From NCBI GenBank assembly GCA_949775045.1, contig OX459104.1, positions 4,943,306 through 5,007,305 of the forward strand: a stretch of DNA of 64,000 nucleotides, in the 5' to 3' direction. Position numbers and translations under genes: made by a program. The notes beneath the pieces were generated by a model that was given only the letters and a program-made list of their open reading frames with translations, did no database searches and was not told where the DNA came from. Position 1 is the first letter of the stretch. The number at the start of each line of letters is the position of its first letter. Source of the stretch: Metridium senile (Eukaryota > Cnidaria > Anthozoa > Actiniaria > Metridiidae). Of this stretch, positions 10,401 to 25,400 are shown piece after piece.

Positions 10401-13400
10401 GGTGGAGATATATTTATCCTTATGCTAATTATGATCATGCTGATAAGAGTAATGTTTATCATGATGAAATTGATGGTCATGATTTAATAATGGCAAAGAT
10501 ACATATAATTATATATATATATTTCTTTATCAGATTCTTTTTTCATTGCCAATGATATTTTTTCCATAAATTTCCAAGATATATTTATCATAATGCTCAT
10601 TATGGTCATGATGATAACAGTGATTATGTTTATGATGATGATAATGATAAGAATAATGTTGGTAATAATGATGAAGATAATAATAATTAATTTTTTTTTT
10701 CGCAAATCCCATTACAAGTCATTTTCGCTGTTTTATTCAAACATAACTAAAAACTTACAATATTTAATATATACAGGCAAACTCAACATAGTGAATAATA
10801 GCGATGACAGTCCAGAATCTGTCCAAACAAGACGGTCTGCAAAAGCTGAAATACACCACAAGTTGTCGATACTGAGACAGATTATGCTAGACCTTGGTAC
10901 GTAAGTGTGTCAACTTTTTCATAGTCTAAGGTTAAGTCTACAGAGTTTGAGGCCACTTAAACAAAATGTTGAAACTTTGTTCAACAATTCTAAGTGTACA
11001 TGAGTTATTGTTGAAATGTTACCCCTGAAGATTGTTGTCTGCAAACTAGCATTTTGTCGGTTGTCATTCAAAATACTAGGAATTAGTTTGACTTGGTGAT
11101 TGAAATAGCCTCCTCCGCATGCAACTCTTGACTCTGGGCTTCAGCCCATTCCTCTCCGGTTCGCATGGGAACCCAGTAGGTGACAAAGGAAACCCAGCAG
11201 GGTTGCATGCGGAGGAGGCTATGATTGAAAGTGATCGCTGAATAACGGTTAATCAAACTTGTAAATCTCATTGAATGTTAGCAGAGAGGCTATTTCTTTC
11301 ACTGTACAGGCACATACTCGCATGGCAGGATGGAAAAGTAACCTCTGCTAACGTGAATAAGATTTACTATTGGATTTCACTTTATTCAGCGATCAATGAG
11401 TCATTTTTGGATCCCTTGGTCACACTTGTTTCTAGTATATTGATTGACAGCCTACAAAATGCTAGTTTACAAATCAGTCACACTTCAACAATAATGGTAA
11501 AAAGTTATTTATACTAATCAAGATTATCTATGTTCAATGTACATTTGAATTACCGGGAGTTAATAATAAGTTGTGTATAATAATATGATAATAATATGAA
11601 GGAATGAGAACTGAGATAAAATAACAGCAGCCAATCCACAACAAATTTCCAGGGGAGTTGACTAATAACTTGAAAAAGAGTCGCATAATCTTTTGAGTAC
11701 ACATCTTATTTATATACTATTTTACATTTTCAGAGGGAATAACTAGTCACCTAATTCAAACCCTTGATCTGTCCTTAAATAACAATAATAAATATATAAA
11801 GATTCAACTTTTGAGTCACCATGTATTCACAGTAAGGACATTCGAACCGTGAACACGTTGAGTTTTTTTGGTTCCTTTTTTAACCCACATCCCATGAGCG
11901 ACTAGATTAGAAATATGATTTATTATGAACACTTAGTGTATTTGAACTCACTGCTTCATTTTTAGAGGTTTTGAAGCAGTAGTTTTTCAGAAAAAAGTCA
12001 AGTGTTCGCGATTCGAGTATCCTCAATGTAATTCAAAACTAACTTGAGCTGAAGTCATGCTCGCCCTCTAGCCTTGATCACAATGAAAAGACAGTAAAAG
12101 CCGAAAGCTCAAGTTAGTTTGCAAATCAAAAATATATGGAGACTCTATCTTTATTTATCAATATTATCTGTGTATATGAATCTTCATGATATTCTGGTAT
12201 ATACAGCTATTTTAAAGAGGTTGAATTGAAAATACTGAATGGTAAAGAGGTCTATTCAAATCAAACCAATTGTAATTCAAATCACACAAATTTCAATTTC
12301 ATATACTTCCCAAAATAAGAAGGCATCGTGGTTATGTAAGAGTGGAGAATAGATCATTGTTTTTGTCTATATTGAGCTGGTATATGTTTTGTTGAGTATG
12401 CACTAAAATAAAGTTAAAATTCTGCTTTTAAAAAGAACATGTATATGAACAATGCATTACAGTCATGGAATCCATTAATCAGTATTCAATATTCACAACT
12501 CAACCTTTTGGAAACAGTTGTATAATAAAACAATAATACTGAGTAAAATAACATGCTAATGAGCTTCACGCTCGGGCACACAGAATTTAAAAAAAATTAG
12601 CTTACATAAATCTCTCATTTTTTCATTATATCTGAAAAGCAAGCAAAATATTTTCAAATATTTATTATTATAATACAACAGCCATTTCTGATCGAAACTT
12701 TGTTTCTTGATTTTTGACAAGATTTATGTCACATTTACACAGTAAATTTGTGATAAATTTTGTGGTCACTCATGGAAAGCTTATTAGCATGTTATTTTAT
12801 TCATTAGCATGTTGTTTTACTCATTAGCATGTTAAAATCTATTATGTGGAGTCCCTGTATATAATATTAATAATATTATCCTGGCCAGCTCTATGAATAT
12901 CGGTGAACATTAACCTTGACTTGGTATCAGTTTTTAATTCATCTCGGGTGTTTTTGCAAATGACTATCCATTCTTAGCTATTGTAATTAGTGGTACATGA
13001 ATTTGCCACCATCGACGGATGCTGAGGAAACTTAACCGCCATTTTCTTTACATGTGTCTTCAAAGATTCAATCACAACTCTGACCCTCTGATGAAATGGC
13101 TTTAAAACCTCCGGCCACTGGTTATTATGAATATGTGTGTTATCGTTCTCCGGCCATACTTCTGCATCTTTTAACCGTTTCTGCATCAGTGCAATGAAAG
13201 CATTGGATATTCTTGCCACTTGGGCGATTGACGTTTGGAAGCGTACTCCAAGATCCTGACATGTGAATCCCAAACGTATTCTACACAGGGACATCAACAG
13301 CTGATCTTTAGGCTTCATGCTGCGTGGCCTACCACAAAGAGTGCGTCTGCGTGCTATGCCACCCTCCTCAGCATTCAGGTTTTTGCTGGGATCCTCGAAA

Positions 13401-16400
13401 CTGAGATATTCGCAAGCATCGCGTCCGAGAAAATCAATAAAGAGCTCAAACTCCTCAGCATTAAACCCAGAGTAGTAATGCATTAGTTTTGAGTTTTTAG
13501 ATAAGCTTTTGTAGTTAAAACTTACACTGTCTAGTTCTTGTTCTAGTTTGGTGCATTTTTGTACTTCTTTTTTGAGCTCTTCGTCTAAGTCTTTCCTAAG
13601 TGACTTCTCATCTTCAAGACCTTTCTTCAACTCTGCATTCTCCATAAACAACTTGTATCTTTCCTTCTCGATTTCTGACCTAAATTCTCTTTCTGAGTTC
13701 ACCTCTCTTTGTAGTCTTTCGCTTTCTAATCTTAAGCTGTTCAAGGTGATTTCGTAATATTCTTTCTCGCTTGGAATCGAAGGGAAAGAGTAAGGGGAGA
13801 TGTTAGTTGATGTTGCATTTCTTTGATCACTGCTTGAAGTTTCACTATCCGAAATGATCGACTCGTGACTTTTCTTTGCTTGCTTGAGCTCCTTCAAAAC
13901 TCTCCTTATTCCATTCAACTTCTCGACCTCCATCGGGGTCTCTGTCGCTTCGTTCATTCGTTCACGAGTCAGATCAGTCGGGATACTTTCGCCATTCATG
14001 AATGCAATCTCAGCAGCTAACAACTTCTGTCGATAATCTTCGACGCATAATCGACGTCGTTTGATATCGCCTTGGTCAAAGATGGTCGGCACAGCGCCTT
14101 TCTTAAGTCTTCTTCTTCCTGCTAACGTCTTTTCGATTAATGACGGTTCGAAGTGCTCACTGCAGATCTTCCAGTGTTTGTTAACCCGTCCTTGAACTTC
14201 GCTAAGTCGGTTGACACGAGATAGCCATTCGGTCATCAAACGTTCGTCATGATTTGGAAAAGAATGCCAAGAGAGATCATTGCATTCGCTCTTTCTTGAC
14301 GAATTGCTGCAACTCCGGACTATGCACCAAGTCGGCATGGCAAGAAAAAGGGATATTTAGAGGGCTAAATTACGATTTCAATAAGTCAAAGTTCTCGAAG
14401 TTACAAGTTATAATTTCTAAAGAAGACGCTTTCACCTCAACCTCAAGAATACATTTTTGGAGAAACAGCTGATTGTGAGTAGTGCGGACTCAGGTTTACC
14501 ACAGAAAGCCCAATGCTATGGCGTCAAAACTTTAATCAAAATTGATTTTTTCTTTTCTTTTCTTTTTATGTTTTAACATCTATGAATTATTTTAAATACT
14601 TTTTAGTACTTAGATTGTTATTTTTTCTCTCTTTTTGATAACTATCAATTATTCAGTTCATCTATTTATCCATCCATCCATCCATCCATTCACCCATCTA
14701 TCTATCCATTAATTCATTCATTCATCTATCTATTCTTTCATTCATCTCTTCATCAATCTATTAATGTATCCATCCATCTGGTCATTCCTTGATTCATTCC
14801 TTGATTCACTCATTATTCATTTTCTTATTAATCTAATATTTTCTTCGAAGCCTAACAATTATAAACCGAAATAAATACAAAGTTATAACATTCTCCTCAA
14901 TTATTTAAAGACCCTGAGTGATGGTCCGGCTGGGGTTTGAACCCCCGACTTCCCGGTTAACAGGCCGTGCTCTCCCAACTATTACAATTTATCCATCCAT
15001 TCATTCATTTATTCATTTACCCATTTTCTTTATGACCAACATGTTCAACCTGTTTGTTTCTGTTTAACAGACAGATCATTTCCCACCCATCGTCGCTTCA
15101 TGGAGGGGTCATCTGAGGGTAAAGAAGGCAGAGCCTCATTGTTCCGGGTACTCGCCGTATACTCTCAGTATAACAAAGCAGTCTCTTATTGCCAAGGTAA
15201 CGATAATGATGGTGGTGACAATGCTGATGATGGTGATTGTCATATTGATGGTAATAGATAAGTTGATAATGACGGCAGTGGTGACTTGATAATGATGATG
15301 ATGAAAATAATGATTTTTAAATGATGATATTGATTGTTATGATGATAATGACGGTGATGATATCATGATAATTTTAGTGACATTATGATAATGATGGTGA
15401 TGATATCATGATAATTTTAGTGACATTATGATAATGATGGTGATGATATAATGATAATTTTAGTGACATTATGATAATGATGGTGATGATATCATGATAA
15501 TTTTAGTGACATTATGATAATGATGGTGATGATATAATGATAATTTTAGTGACATTATGATAATGATGGTGATGATATCATGATAATTTTAGTGACATTA
15601 TGATAATGATGGTGATGATATAATGATAATTTTAGTGACATTATGATAATGATGGTGATGATATCATGATAATTTTAGTGACATTATGATAATGATGGTG
15701 ATGATATAATGATAATTTTAGTGACATTATGATAATGATGGTGATGATATCATGATAATTTTAGTGACATTATGATAATGATGGTGATGATATCATGATA
15801 ATTTTAGTGACATTATGATAATGATGGTGATGATATAATGATAATTTTAGTGACATTATGATAATGATGGTGATGATATAATGATAATTTTAGTGACATT
15901 ATGATAATGATGGTGATGATATAATGATAATTTTAGTGACATTATGATAATGATGGTGATGATATAATGATAATTTTAGTGACATGATAATGATGGTGAT
16001 GATATCATGATAATTTTAGTGACATTATGATAATGATAACTAACTGTACCATGTATATCTCTTTGTAGGAATGTCTTATATTGCTGGGATGTTGCTAATG
16101 AATATGGACGAAGAGGTATAACAACACCACTTGATGTACAAGCCATTGTTGATACTGTTGGGTTAATTAAGTTGTATACAGGGCTCGAAATAGCTGCCTG
16201 CCAATGGCCAAATGTCAGGCCAAATTTAAGGTTTGGCAGGCAAAAATAATTATGAACTACCAAATGGAATTCAAAATTGCAGTCAAAATTTACCAGAAAT
16301 CATATTTCAAATATTACTTTATCTGGAAGTGGCAGGCCAAACTTTTTTCCTATTTCAAGCCCTGGTATAGTTGTTTCTGTAATTGTTGTAAACCACAAAT

Positions 16401-19400
16401 TTAAAACTTTTTTTTTACATAAACTGTATAAAAAATATTAGTAGTCTCAGCATCATGTTGGATTGTTAGTTGATAAACCAAAACAAGACTCAGGGGAAAC
16501 AAAATGTAATGCTCATTGATTCACTGGAGCCTCTTCAAACAGATCTTGGAGTGTATGTTGTATCACACTACTTTGCCACAAATACCAAATACTGGTTATA
16601 TAGTCATAGAATCATGTTGGATTCTTAGTTGATGAACATTGGATGTTGATTCAGTTGTCTTGTTCTTCAACAGAAAGCATTTTGGTGTTTGGTATCACTG
16701 TTTGAACGCCCCAAATATCTAATGGGTTACTTTGATAACTGTCTTAGCAAGTGAGTAGAAATGAGAAAAAATACAGACAATGCATGTAAGAAATGGAATT
16801 AAATACGGCAATAATGTTTGAATTTATTTAATAATCTTCCATGTTTATAGTAGCCTGGGTTTTCAGACGGGCCTGTGTCCTACGCTACACTTTCTTCCCA
16901 ATCTTTGGCATAGGACCCAGGCGCACCCTTCTGAAAATCAGGCTATGTTTATAGAAGTGATAGATAAACTAGGGAGTAAACTAGTATAGGCTGAGTCAGT
17001 GTTTGATATAAACGATAGGTAATAGAATGAAATTTGTAACACCGTAAAAAATAGAAATAGAAACTAGGGAGTAAACTAGTAAAGGCTGCGTCGGTGTTTG
17101 ATATAAATGATAGGTAATATAGAATGAAATTTGTAACACATTTTGGGTAGACAGATGCCTTAACTTAAATAACTGACATTCCAAGCTTTTGCACTTCGTC
17201 AGAGTACTAGTACAAGTAACAGGAATACTGTAAGTTGAATTGGCTGATAATAATGATTTCTTTAGGATACAGAGACATGCTCTAGTCTTCGAAGCTCTCA
17301 TGAAACAAAGAAAGAACAGACTTTATAAACACCTGGTGAGCTAACATTGTTACTACCATCATTGTTATTATCAATACCATTATCATTTTTATTATCGTTA
17401 TCATTGTTGTCATTATCATCATTGTCTTTATCATCATCTTTGTTGTTATTGTTATCATAATCATTGCTGTTATTACTATCATCATTGTCTTTATCATCAT
17501 CTTTGTTGTTATTGTTATCATAATCATTGCTGTTATTACTATCATCATTGTCTTTATCATCATCTTTGTTGTTATTGTTATCATAATCATTGCTGTTATT
17601 ACTATCATCATTCTCTTTATCATCATCTTTGTTGTTATTGTTATCATAATCATTGCTGTTATTACTATCATCATTCTCTTTATCATCATCTTTGTTGTTA
17701 TTGTTATCATAATCATTGCTGTTATTACTATCATCATTGTCTTTATCATCATCTTTGTTGTTATTGTTATCATAATCATTGCTGTTATTACTATCATCAT
17801 TGTCTTTATCATCATCTTTGTTGTTATTGTTATCATAATCATTGCTGTTATTACTATCATCATTGTCTTTATCATCATCTTTGTTGTTATTGTTATCATA
17901 ATCATTGCTGTTATAACTATCATCATTCTCTTTATCATCATCTTTGTTGTTATTGTTATCATAATCATTGCTGTTATAACTATCATCATTCTCTTTATCA
18001 TATCATCTTTGTTGTTATTGTTATCATAATCATTGCTGTTATTACTATCATCATTGTCTTTATCATCATCTTTGTTGTTATTGTTATCATAATCATTGCT
18101 GTTATTACTATCATCATTGTCTTTATCATCATCTTTGTTGTTATTGTTATCATAATCATTGCTGTTATTACTATCATCATTCTCTTTATCATCATCTTTG
18201 TTGTTATTGTTATCATAATCATTGCTGTTATTACTATCATCATTGTCTTTATCATCATCTTTGTTGTTATTGTTATCATAATCATTGCTGTTATTACTAT
18301 CATCATTGTCTTTATCATCATCTTTGTTGTTATTGTTATCATAATCATTGCTGTTATTACTATCATCATTGTCTTTATCATCATCTTTGTTGTTATTGTT
18401 ATCATAATCATTGCTGTTATTACTATCATCATTGTCTTTATCATCATCTTTGTTGTTATTGTTATCATAATCATTGCTGTTATTACTATCATCATTCTCT
18501 TTATCATCATCTTTGTTGTTATTGTTATCATAATCATTGCTGTTATTACTATCATCATTGTCTTTATCATCATCTTTGTTGTTATTGTTATCATAATCAT
18601 TGCTGTTATTAATATCATCATTCTCTTTATCATCATCTTTGTTGTCATCATCTTATTGCTATCTTAATTTGTTGTTATCATCATTATTATCATCTTCATT
18701 GTATCATCATTATCATCATTAATTATGTCATCTCTCATAATTTTATTATAAATATCATCATCATCATAATCATAATCAACACCTTGTCCTCAATATTAAG
18801 TAACATGATCATCGACATCATAATTATTACCATTATCATCATCACCATCATAATTATTACCATTATCATCATAATTATTACCATTATCATCATCATCATC
18901 ATAATTATTACCATTATCATCATCTTTATCATAATCAACACCACCATCATAATCATTATTATCTTTTAGATTATTACTATCATAAATTAAATATATTAAC
19001 ACTATCATCATCATCATTTCAAAGAGACTGGCACAGTCTAAAAAGGAATTCAGCAGAGTGATCCACCAGCGATTCACTCTGGCTCTTTGTTGACCAGGTC
19101 AACATCAGAGAAAATAAACTGCACTGTATTGTATTTGTCATATTTGTTTGTTTCTCAGCAAAAGCAAGGCATCAATATATTCATCATTCATATTGTCCAA
19201 TATCACTATGGTTATCACTATTACCATTCTAATTTATGATAACCAACACTAATTTGACAAATAAAAGTGTAAGCCAGTTGCTCTAAACATCTTAGCGTGC
19301 ACAAATTTATTGTACATCGTTATTTTTAAAATTCTCTCGCGCATGCAAACTTGTACAAATTCTACTGATGAAGGCTAAAGAGACAACCTAATTCGTTTGT

Positions 19401-22400
19401 AAAAAACTATCATCATTATTTGTTTGTTTCTCAGCAAAAGCAAGGCATCCATCCATTGATGTATCTCACCCCGTGGTTCATGGCTCTCTTTACATCTCTA
19501 CCATGCTGGGATACTGTTCTGTTTATCTGGGATTTGATTGTCCTTGAAGGTAGAATCTATGTTTTAAACAATAATCCTAATGCCCATGTATTGATAAATG
19601 GATTGATTAGTTAGTTATTCCTTTATTGTTACATTTATTCATTCATTTATTTTATTATTCATTCCTTGATTGATTTATTCAATTATCAATTCATTAAATT
19701 GTTTAATCATCAAATCATTCACTCACTCAATGGCATGTATTTATTTATTTATTCATTCATTCAATAATTCATTCAATCAATCATTCATTCATTGAATTAT
19801 ACATTTATTTATTTATTCGTTCTATTCAATCATGCATCATTTGCTCATCCTTTCAATCATTCATTTTTTTCTGTTCATTCCCTAATTTTATCCTTCCTTC
19901 CTTCCTTCCTTCCTTCCTTCCTTCCTTCCTTCCTTCCTTCCTTCCCTCCACTCCCTCCCTTGGTAGGTTTGTTAGGTCAGGTAAGTATTATTTCCACTGA
20001 ATTTCAGTGTGATGGGTGTCGGTGGTGAGCTGTGGTCCGGTTGCCATGGTTACCTCCTTGCTTGGGCTTGCCATGTATCTCACGTTTACCCTGACACCCA
20101 TACTCATTTGTCGATAAGTTTTTAACACCCATTAACTGATAATTGTATTTGTTGACTTACCAATTGTACATTCTGCAGGAGTATCTGTTATCTTCCAAGT
20201 TGCTCTATCACTGCTTGAAGTGCTTGAAGGTATTTGAGGTTAAAAGTAGAAGTTATATCTAATATTACAAAAGAGAAAAAGTACAGTGTATGTCCTCTGA
20301 CAGCAGTAATTCACACATTTTATCCAGTATTATTCATTCATTTATCCAATCATTCATTCATTCATTTATCCATTCATTCATTCGTTTATCAATTTATCCA
20401 TTCATTCATTTATTCATCCATCCATTCATTTATTCATTTATTCATTTATTCATTTATCCATTTATTCATTAATTTATTCACTTATCCATTCATTCATTCA
20501 TTTATTCATTTATCCATTCATTTATCCATTCATTCATCTATCCATTCATTCATTTATTCATTCATCCATTCAATTTTTTGTCTTTTCTTTCAGAATCTTT
20601 GTTGAAATCAACAGAGATGTGCCATTGCCTTCCACTATTGCTTCATCCCCCAGCTGAATTGTAAGTTAACTCCACCACGTCCACACTAGCCTCCTCTGCA
20701 GGCAACTCATTTGGGATTTCTTTGTTGCCTTCCTTCTTCTAATCCCCATTCTCCCTATCACCTCTTCCATTTTCCTAAACAGGAAGCCCATTACAGTGTT
20801 GCCTGAGCAGAAGGTAAACTTCCCTCTTCTCATCCCCATTCTTCCTATCACCTCTTCCATTTTCCTAAACAGGAAGCTCATTACAGTGTTGCCTGAGCAG
20901 GAGGTAAACGTATCTATTGTTTATCACCATCTGTTCTTGTTGTTTGTTATTTTAGAACAAGAAGAAGACATCTTATTCCCGTGATTTTTAGGGTTAAAGT
21001 TCAAAAATGGGAGATAGAATCGATACAGGAAGTCTTGGATGAGGAGGAAGAGAAACGGGATGGTATGTTATTCATCAACATCATAATAATAATCATCACC
21101 ATCAACCTCACTATTACAAAAACATCAAAAACATCACCGCAATAATCGTAATCATTTTATTCACAACTATCATCAACTACTTCATCATCATCATTATCAG
21201 CACCATCACCATTATCATCACTACCATTATTAAATTGCCATCATCATCGTCATCATTATCATCATCAGCATCATTAACATCATTATCATCCCTACCATTA
21301 TAACATTTGTTTGTCATTTTCATATCACCATCATCACCATCATAATCACTGATATTATTATCATTATATATCATCATCATCATCATCATCTCTGCCATTA
21401 TTACATTTTTGTACATCATCACCATCAACATCATCATTTTCATATCATAATAATAATATTAATCATTTTTAATATTATCATAAATTATCATCATCATCAT
21501 CATACCTACCATTATTACATTTTATTATTATTGATTTTATTATTACATTTATATACAATTATCACCATCATCATCGTCATCATCATTGTTATTGTTATCA
21601 TCGTCATCATCATCATTGTTAATATTATCATTAAATATCATCATCATTATCATACCTACCATTATTACATTTATGTACCATCATCATCGTCATCATCATC
21701 ATTTTTATATCATCATCGCCATCATCATCATTGTTATCGATATCATTGTTATTATTCCATTGCCAGCTAAAACCAACAAGAGAAGCATCAACATCAACAA
21801 AGAAAACACACCAACCTATAAACGATTCAAACAACTATCCACTGATGGTGGAAAACAAGGTATGAAATCTGAAATATCTTCTTCCTTTCTTACCAGTCTT
21901 TCCTTTCTTCCCTTCTTTTTTTTCCTTCCGTCTTTCCTTCCGTCTTTCCTTCCTTCCTTCGTCGTTCGTTTCTCCTTCCTTCCTTCCTTCCTTCCTTCCT
22001 TCCTTCCTTCCTTCCTTCCTTCCTTCCTTCCTTCCTTCCTTCCTTCCTTCCTAGCCTCTTTGAATTTGTTGTACAATTTGTTGTACTTGTTGTATAACAC
22101 AAGTACATATAACCTGTTTTCTCATTACCAGGAACCTCAGTCCCAGTCTTTCACGAGCCACCAATCATCAGTCGTATAGTAGAATACATCACAAACCCCC
22201 TCAAGACTGCCATATTTGGTAACACTGAAACTCCCAGTAACCATGCCAACGAGATCGAGATGGTGACGTTCCCCAAGAGAACCTATCAGAGCCCTCCAGT
22301 ACCCACGGGAATGTGTTGTACAACAGGTCGCACCCCCCGGACACAAAATTTGCTTTTAGGTATATCACAATAGACTATTTTATGATTTATGGGGGGGGAA

Positions 22401-25400
22401 GGGTAGACTTTTTTATGATTTATGGGGGGGGGGGGGGGGGGGGGCTATTGGGCGAGGTGGTCAGGTTTGCGTCAGAGCCGGACCAATACTCAGGGTCTTA
22501 GATTAACTGAGGGGATGCTGCATTTCTGCATTATTTTTCCAGAGATAATTTATAGTGCGAATCTTTAATCCTTGGGCATCCAGAAAATATTTTAGAAATC
22601 GTTTATTGTTCGTTGAACAACCCAGAAACAACTACATCACCGCAAGAAGTTTGACTGATGTGTAGTATGATAAACGTTTTGTAGTTAGAGTTATTTTTTT
22701 TTCAACGAACAATAAACGACTTCTAAAATTTTATGGCTGCCCACGGCTTTTCGATTCGCTCTGCAACTTTTATTGAACTTTTTCAGATGCGAATATGATA
22801 AACAGCTCAAATTCACCGTTTTTTCCTGGAGTAATCAAACGAAGTGGTCGTAGAGGTCATGCCACTAAGAGACTTGGAAGTCCTGTACGACGCAGTCCTA
22901 GACTACTGGCAAAACAACGAATGCAGGTAGATTATTATTGCAAATACTTGTTTCAAAGTTGTTGATAGTGTGAAATCTGAATAAAGATCTTTTTAATTTT
23001 GCATTTTACCTTTCGGCTTTTTGTCTCATATGACATCCACGGAATTCATAGACTCCTTCATTTATTCATCCACTCATTCCTTCATGCATTCATTCATTGA
23101 TGCATTCATTCATTCCTATATTTATTTATCCATGCATGCATGCATGCATGCACTCATTCATTCATTCATTCATTCATTCATTCATTCATTCATTCATTTA
23201 TTCATTCATTCATTCTTTTTCTTTTATTCATCTACCTATCATACATCGAATTTATTCATTCATACATTCATTCCTTTATTCATTCCTTTATCCATGCATT
23301 CATTCATTCATTCATCCATCCATTCATCTACCTATCATACATCGAATTTATTCATTCATCCATTCATTCCTTTATTCCTTTATTCATTCATTCATCCACT
23401 TATTCACACATTCCTTTTTTTGTTCATCTACGCATTCATTCTTCCATTCATTTATTTATCCATTCATCCACCTATCATACATCGAATTTATCCATTCATT
23501 CATTGATTTATTCATTCATTCATTCTTTCATTCATTCATTTATTTATTTAATGGTTCTTGTATTTTCTCCATTCGTAGGCCTTCAATGCATCAACATCCA
23601 GTTTAGTAGGCAGTTCAGCTAAGAATCAACATTCTTTTCGAGTATTCAACACACCAACACCACTAAGACCAACCAAGGTAAACAAAATGATGATTATAAA
23701 TACGAAAAAATAGATCACTATTATCACCACCATTATCAGTATCACTATCATCCTCATTATCGCCATCATAATCACTGCTATCAAAATTGTCATCACCATC
23801 ATCATCATCACTGTCATAATAAATAAATCGTTATTAAATGTCTAAAAGTATTTAACCAGACACAAATGCCGTACTTATTGGAGACACTCACTATTTACTG
23901 ATATTTCAGCACACAGCTCTGCTCATTATCATCATAATCATCATTGTCATCACCATCATCATCATCATCACTGTCATAATAAATCGTTTTTTAACGTCTC
24001 AAAACATTTAACAATCCCCCTTCTCAAGAATAAAAATGTATCCACTCCCCCCTTGGTATCCCCCCACTTTTCTGATAAAAAAAATTCACATCCCCCTTTT
24101 GTTATAAAGTTTTTTCCAGATCCCCCTCAATTTCACCTCACCCCCCCCCCCCCTCTGCCATACATATACCTTACTGATATGCCTTACTGATATTTTAGCA
24201 CACAGCTCTGCTCATCATCATCATAATCATGACTGTCATCATCATCAATGTCACCCACCATCATCGTTATCATTAACGTCATCATCGTTTTTATAATCAT
24301 ACTTCAATATATACTACTTATTAACCGAGAGTGAGGTCATTACAGGGAAATCTCAGACCAAGGTCTTGACAGTACGGACCGAGCGCAGCGAGGTCCGTAC
24401 AAAAAAGACCGAGGTCTGAGATTTCCCTGTAATGACCGAACGGACGAGGTTAATAAGTTATTTATTATATGGCTATTTTAAAAAGAGAGAGAAAGTAATA
24501 TTTTTTTTGATATTTTACGACGCGCGTTGCTTTCAAATGGCTTCCCAGTAGTTTTACTGAAAAAGAGCGAGTTGTCAAACTAGATCAGAAACCGGTTTTA
24601 ATTTCATTCAGCATTAGGTACGGCTGCCTCAACGAACTCACAGAAATTTTATTGACAAATTATTAGATTTACTGCTGCTTTCCTCATCATTTCAAATCAA
24701 ATATCGTCTAAAGACAACGGGTTTTGCTTATATCTCAACATCAAAGAAAGTCAAGAAACAAAAGACAAGTTTTACAAAGGATTTTATAGCTGACACGAAC
24801 AAGTGAACCACGATGGATGTTGAAACGAGTTGTATTAATTCGTCGGTCTTGTGGACGTTTGCATCAAGAAAAAAGCCTACTGAAGCTTATTTTTCGATAA
24901 ATGATAAGAAACGATGTCACCGACAACTATTGAAGGAATTAATTTGTCTGTGTCGTACTTTATGAAGAAGATGAAAGTTGAAAGCACTAGGATCGCTGAC
25001 AGGTCTTTGAATCAAGCAATTCGACCTTTTTCAAGATTGTTTTTAAACCTTTTGTATGCAGAAAAAGAAAGACATGAAAACTTCCTCACTTCAAGAACGT
25101 TGTTAACTTTGTTAACAAACTTATCGTGAGTTTTACAGCTTTTTAAAAGTGACTGAAAAGCAACGGCATATATCAACAAAAACAGCTCAACTCACCGCCG
25201 TGTTGTTTACCAAAAGAAAGATAAATTAAAACTAAAAGTATACTTTTCAACTATCATTGAGGTATGTGAACGAGCTTTATGTTCTTTAAAGAATTAAAAA
25301 AAACTTTTGTGTATTCTCACAACCTTTTGTGTATTCTCTCGTGAGTTTTTGCTGCGAACGAAGTGAGCAGCGACACTAATCTCGCAGATTTTCCATTGGG

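Noticed and set aside
14914..14988. tRNA gene
   Set aside because: A and B boxes are good, but no closed acceptor stem or clean anticodon arm could be drawn by eye. Treated as a SINE head.
15345..16037. CRISPR-like array
   Set aside because: Units are contiguous with no variable spacers, and the genome is eukaryotic.
17282..18651. Long Met/Ile/Thr frames on the minus strand
   Set aside because: Translation of the 63-bp satellite.
19020..19095. Possible extra RabGAP exon (KKEFSRVIHQRF)
   Set aside because: Reads like coding sequence and has an upstream AG, but runs into a stop and is not needed between exons 9 and 10, whose phases already match.
21816..22108. Lys/Arg/Glu/Gly-rich frames on the minus strand
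   Set aside because: Reverse of a CCTT microsatellite in a RabGAP intron.
24814..25129. Two short frames at the left of the transposon interval
   Set aside because: No recognisable domain and no continuity with the protease-like ORF.
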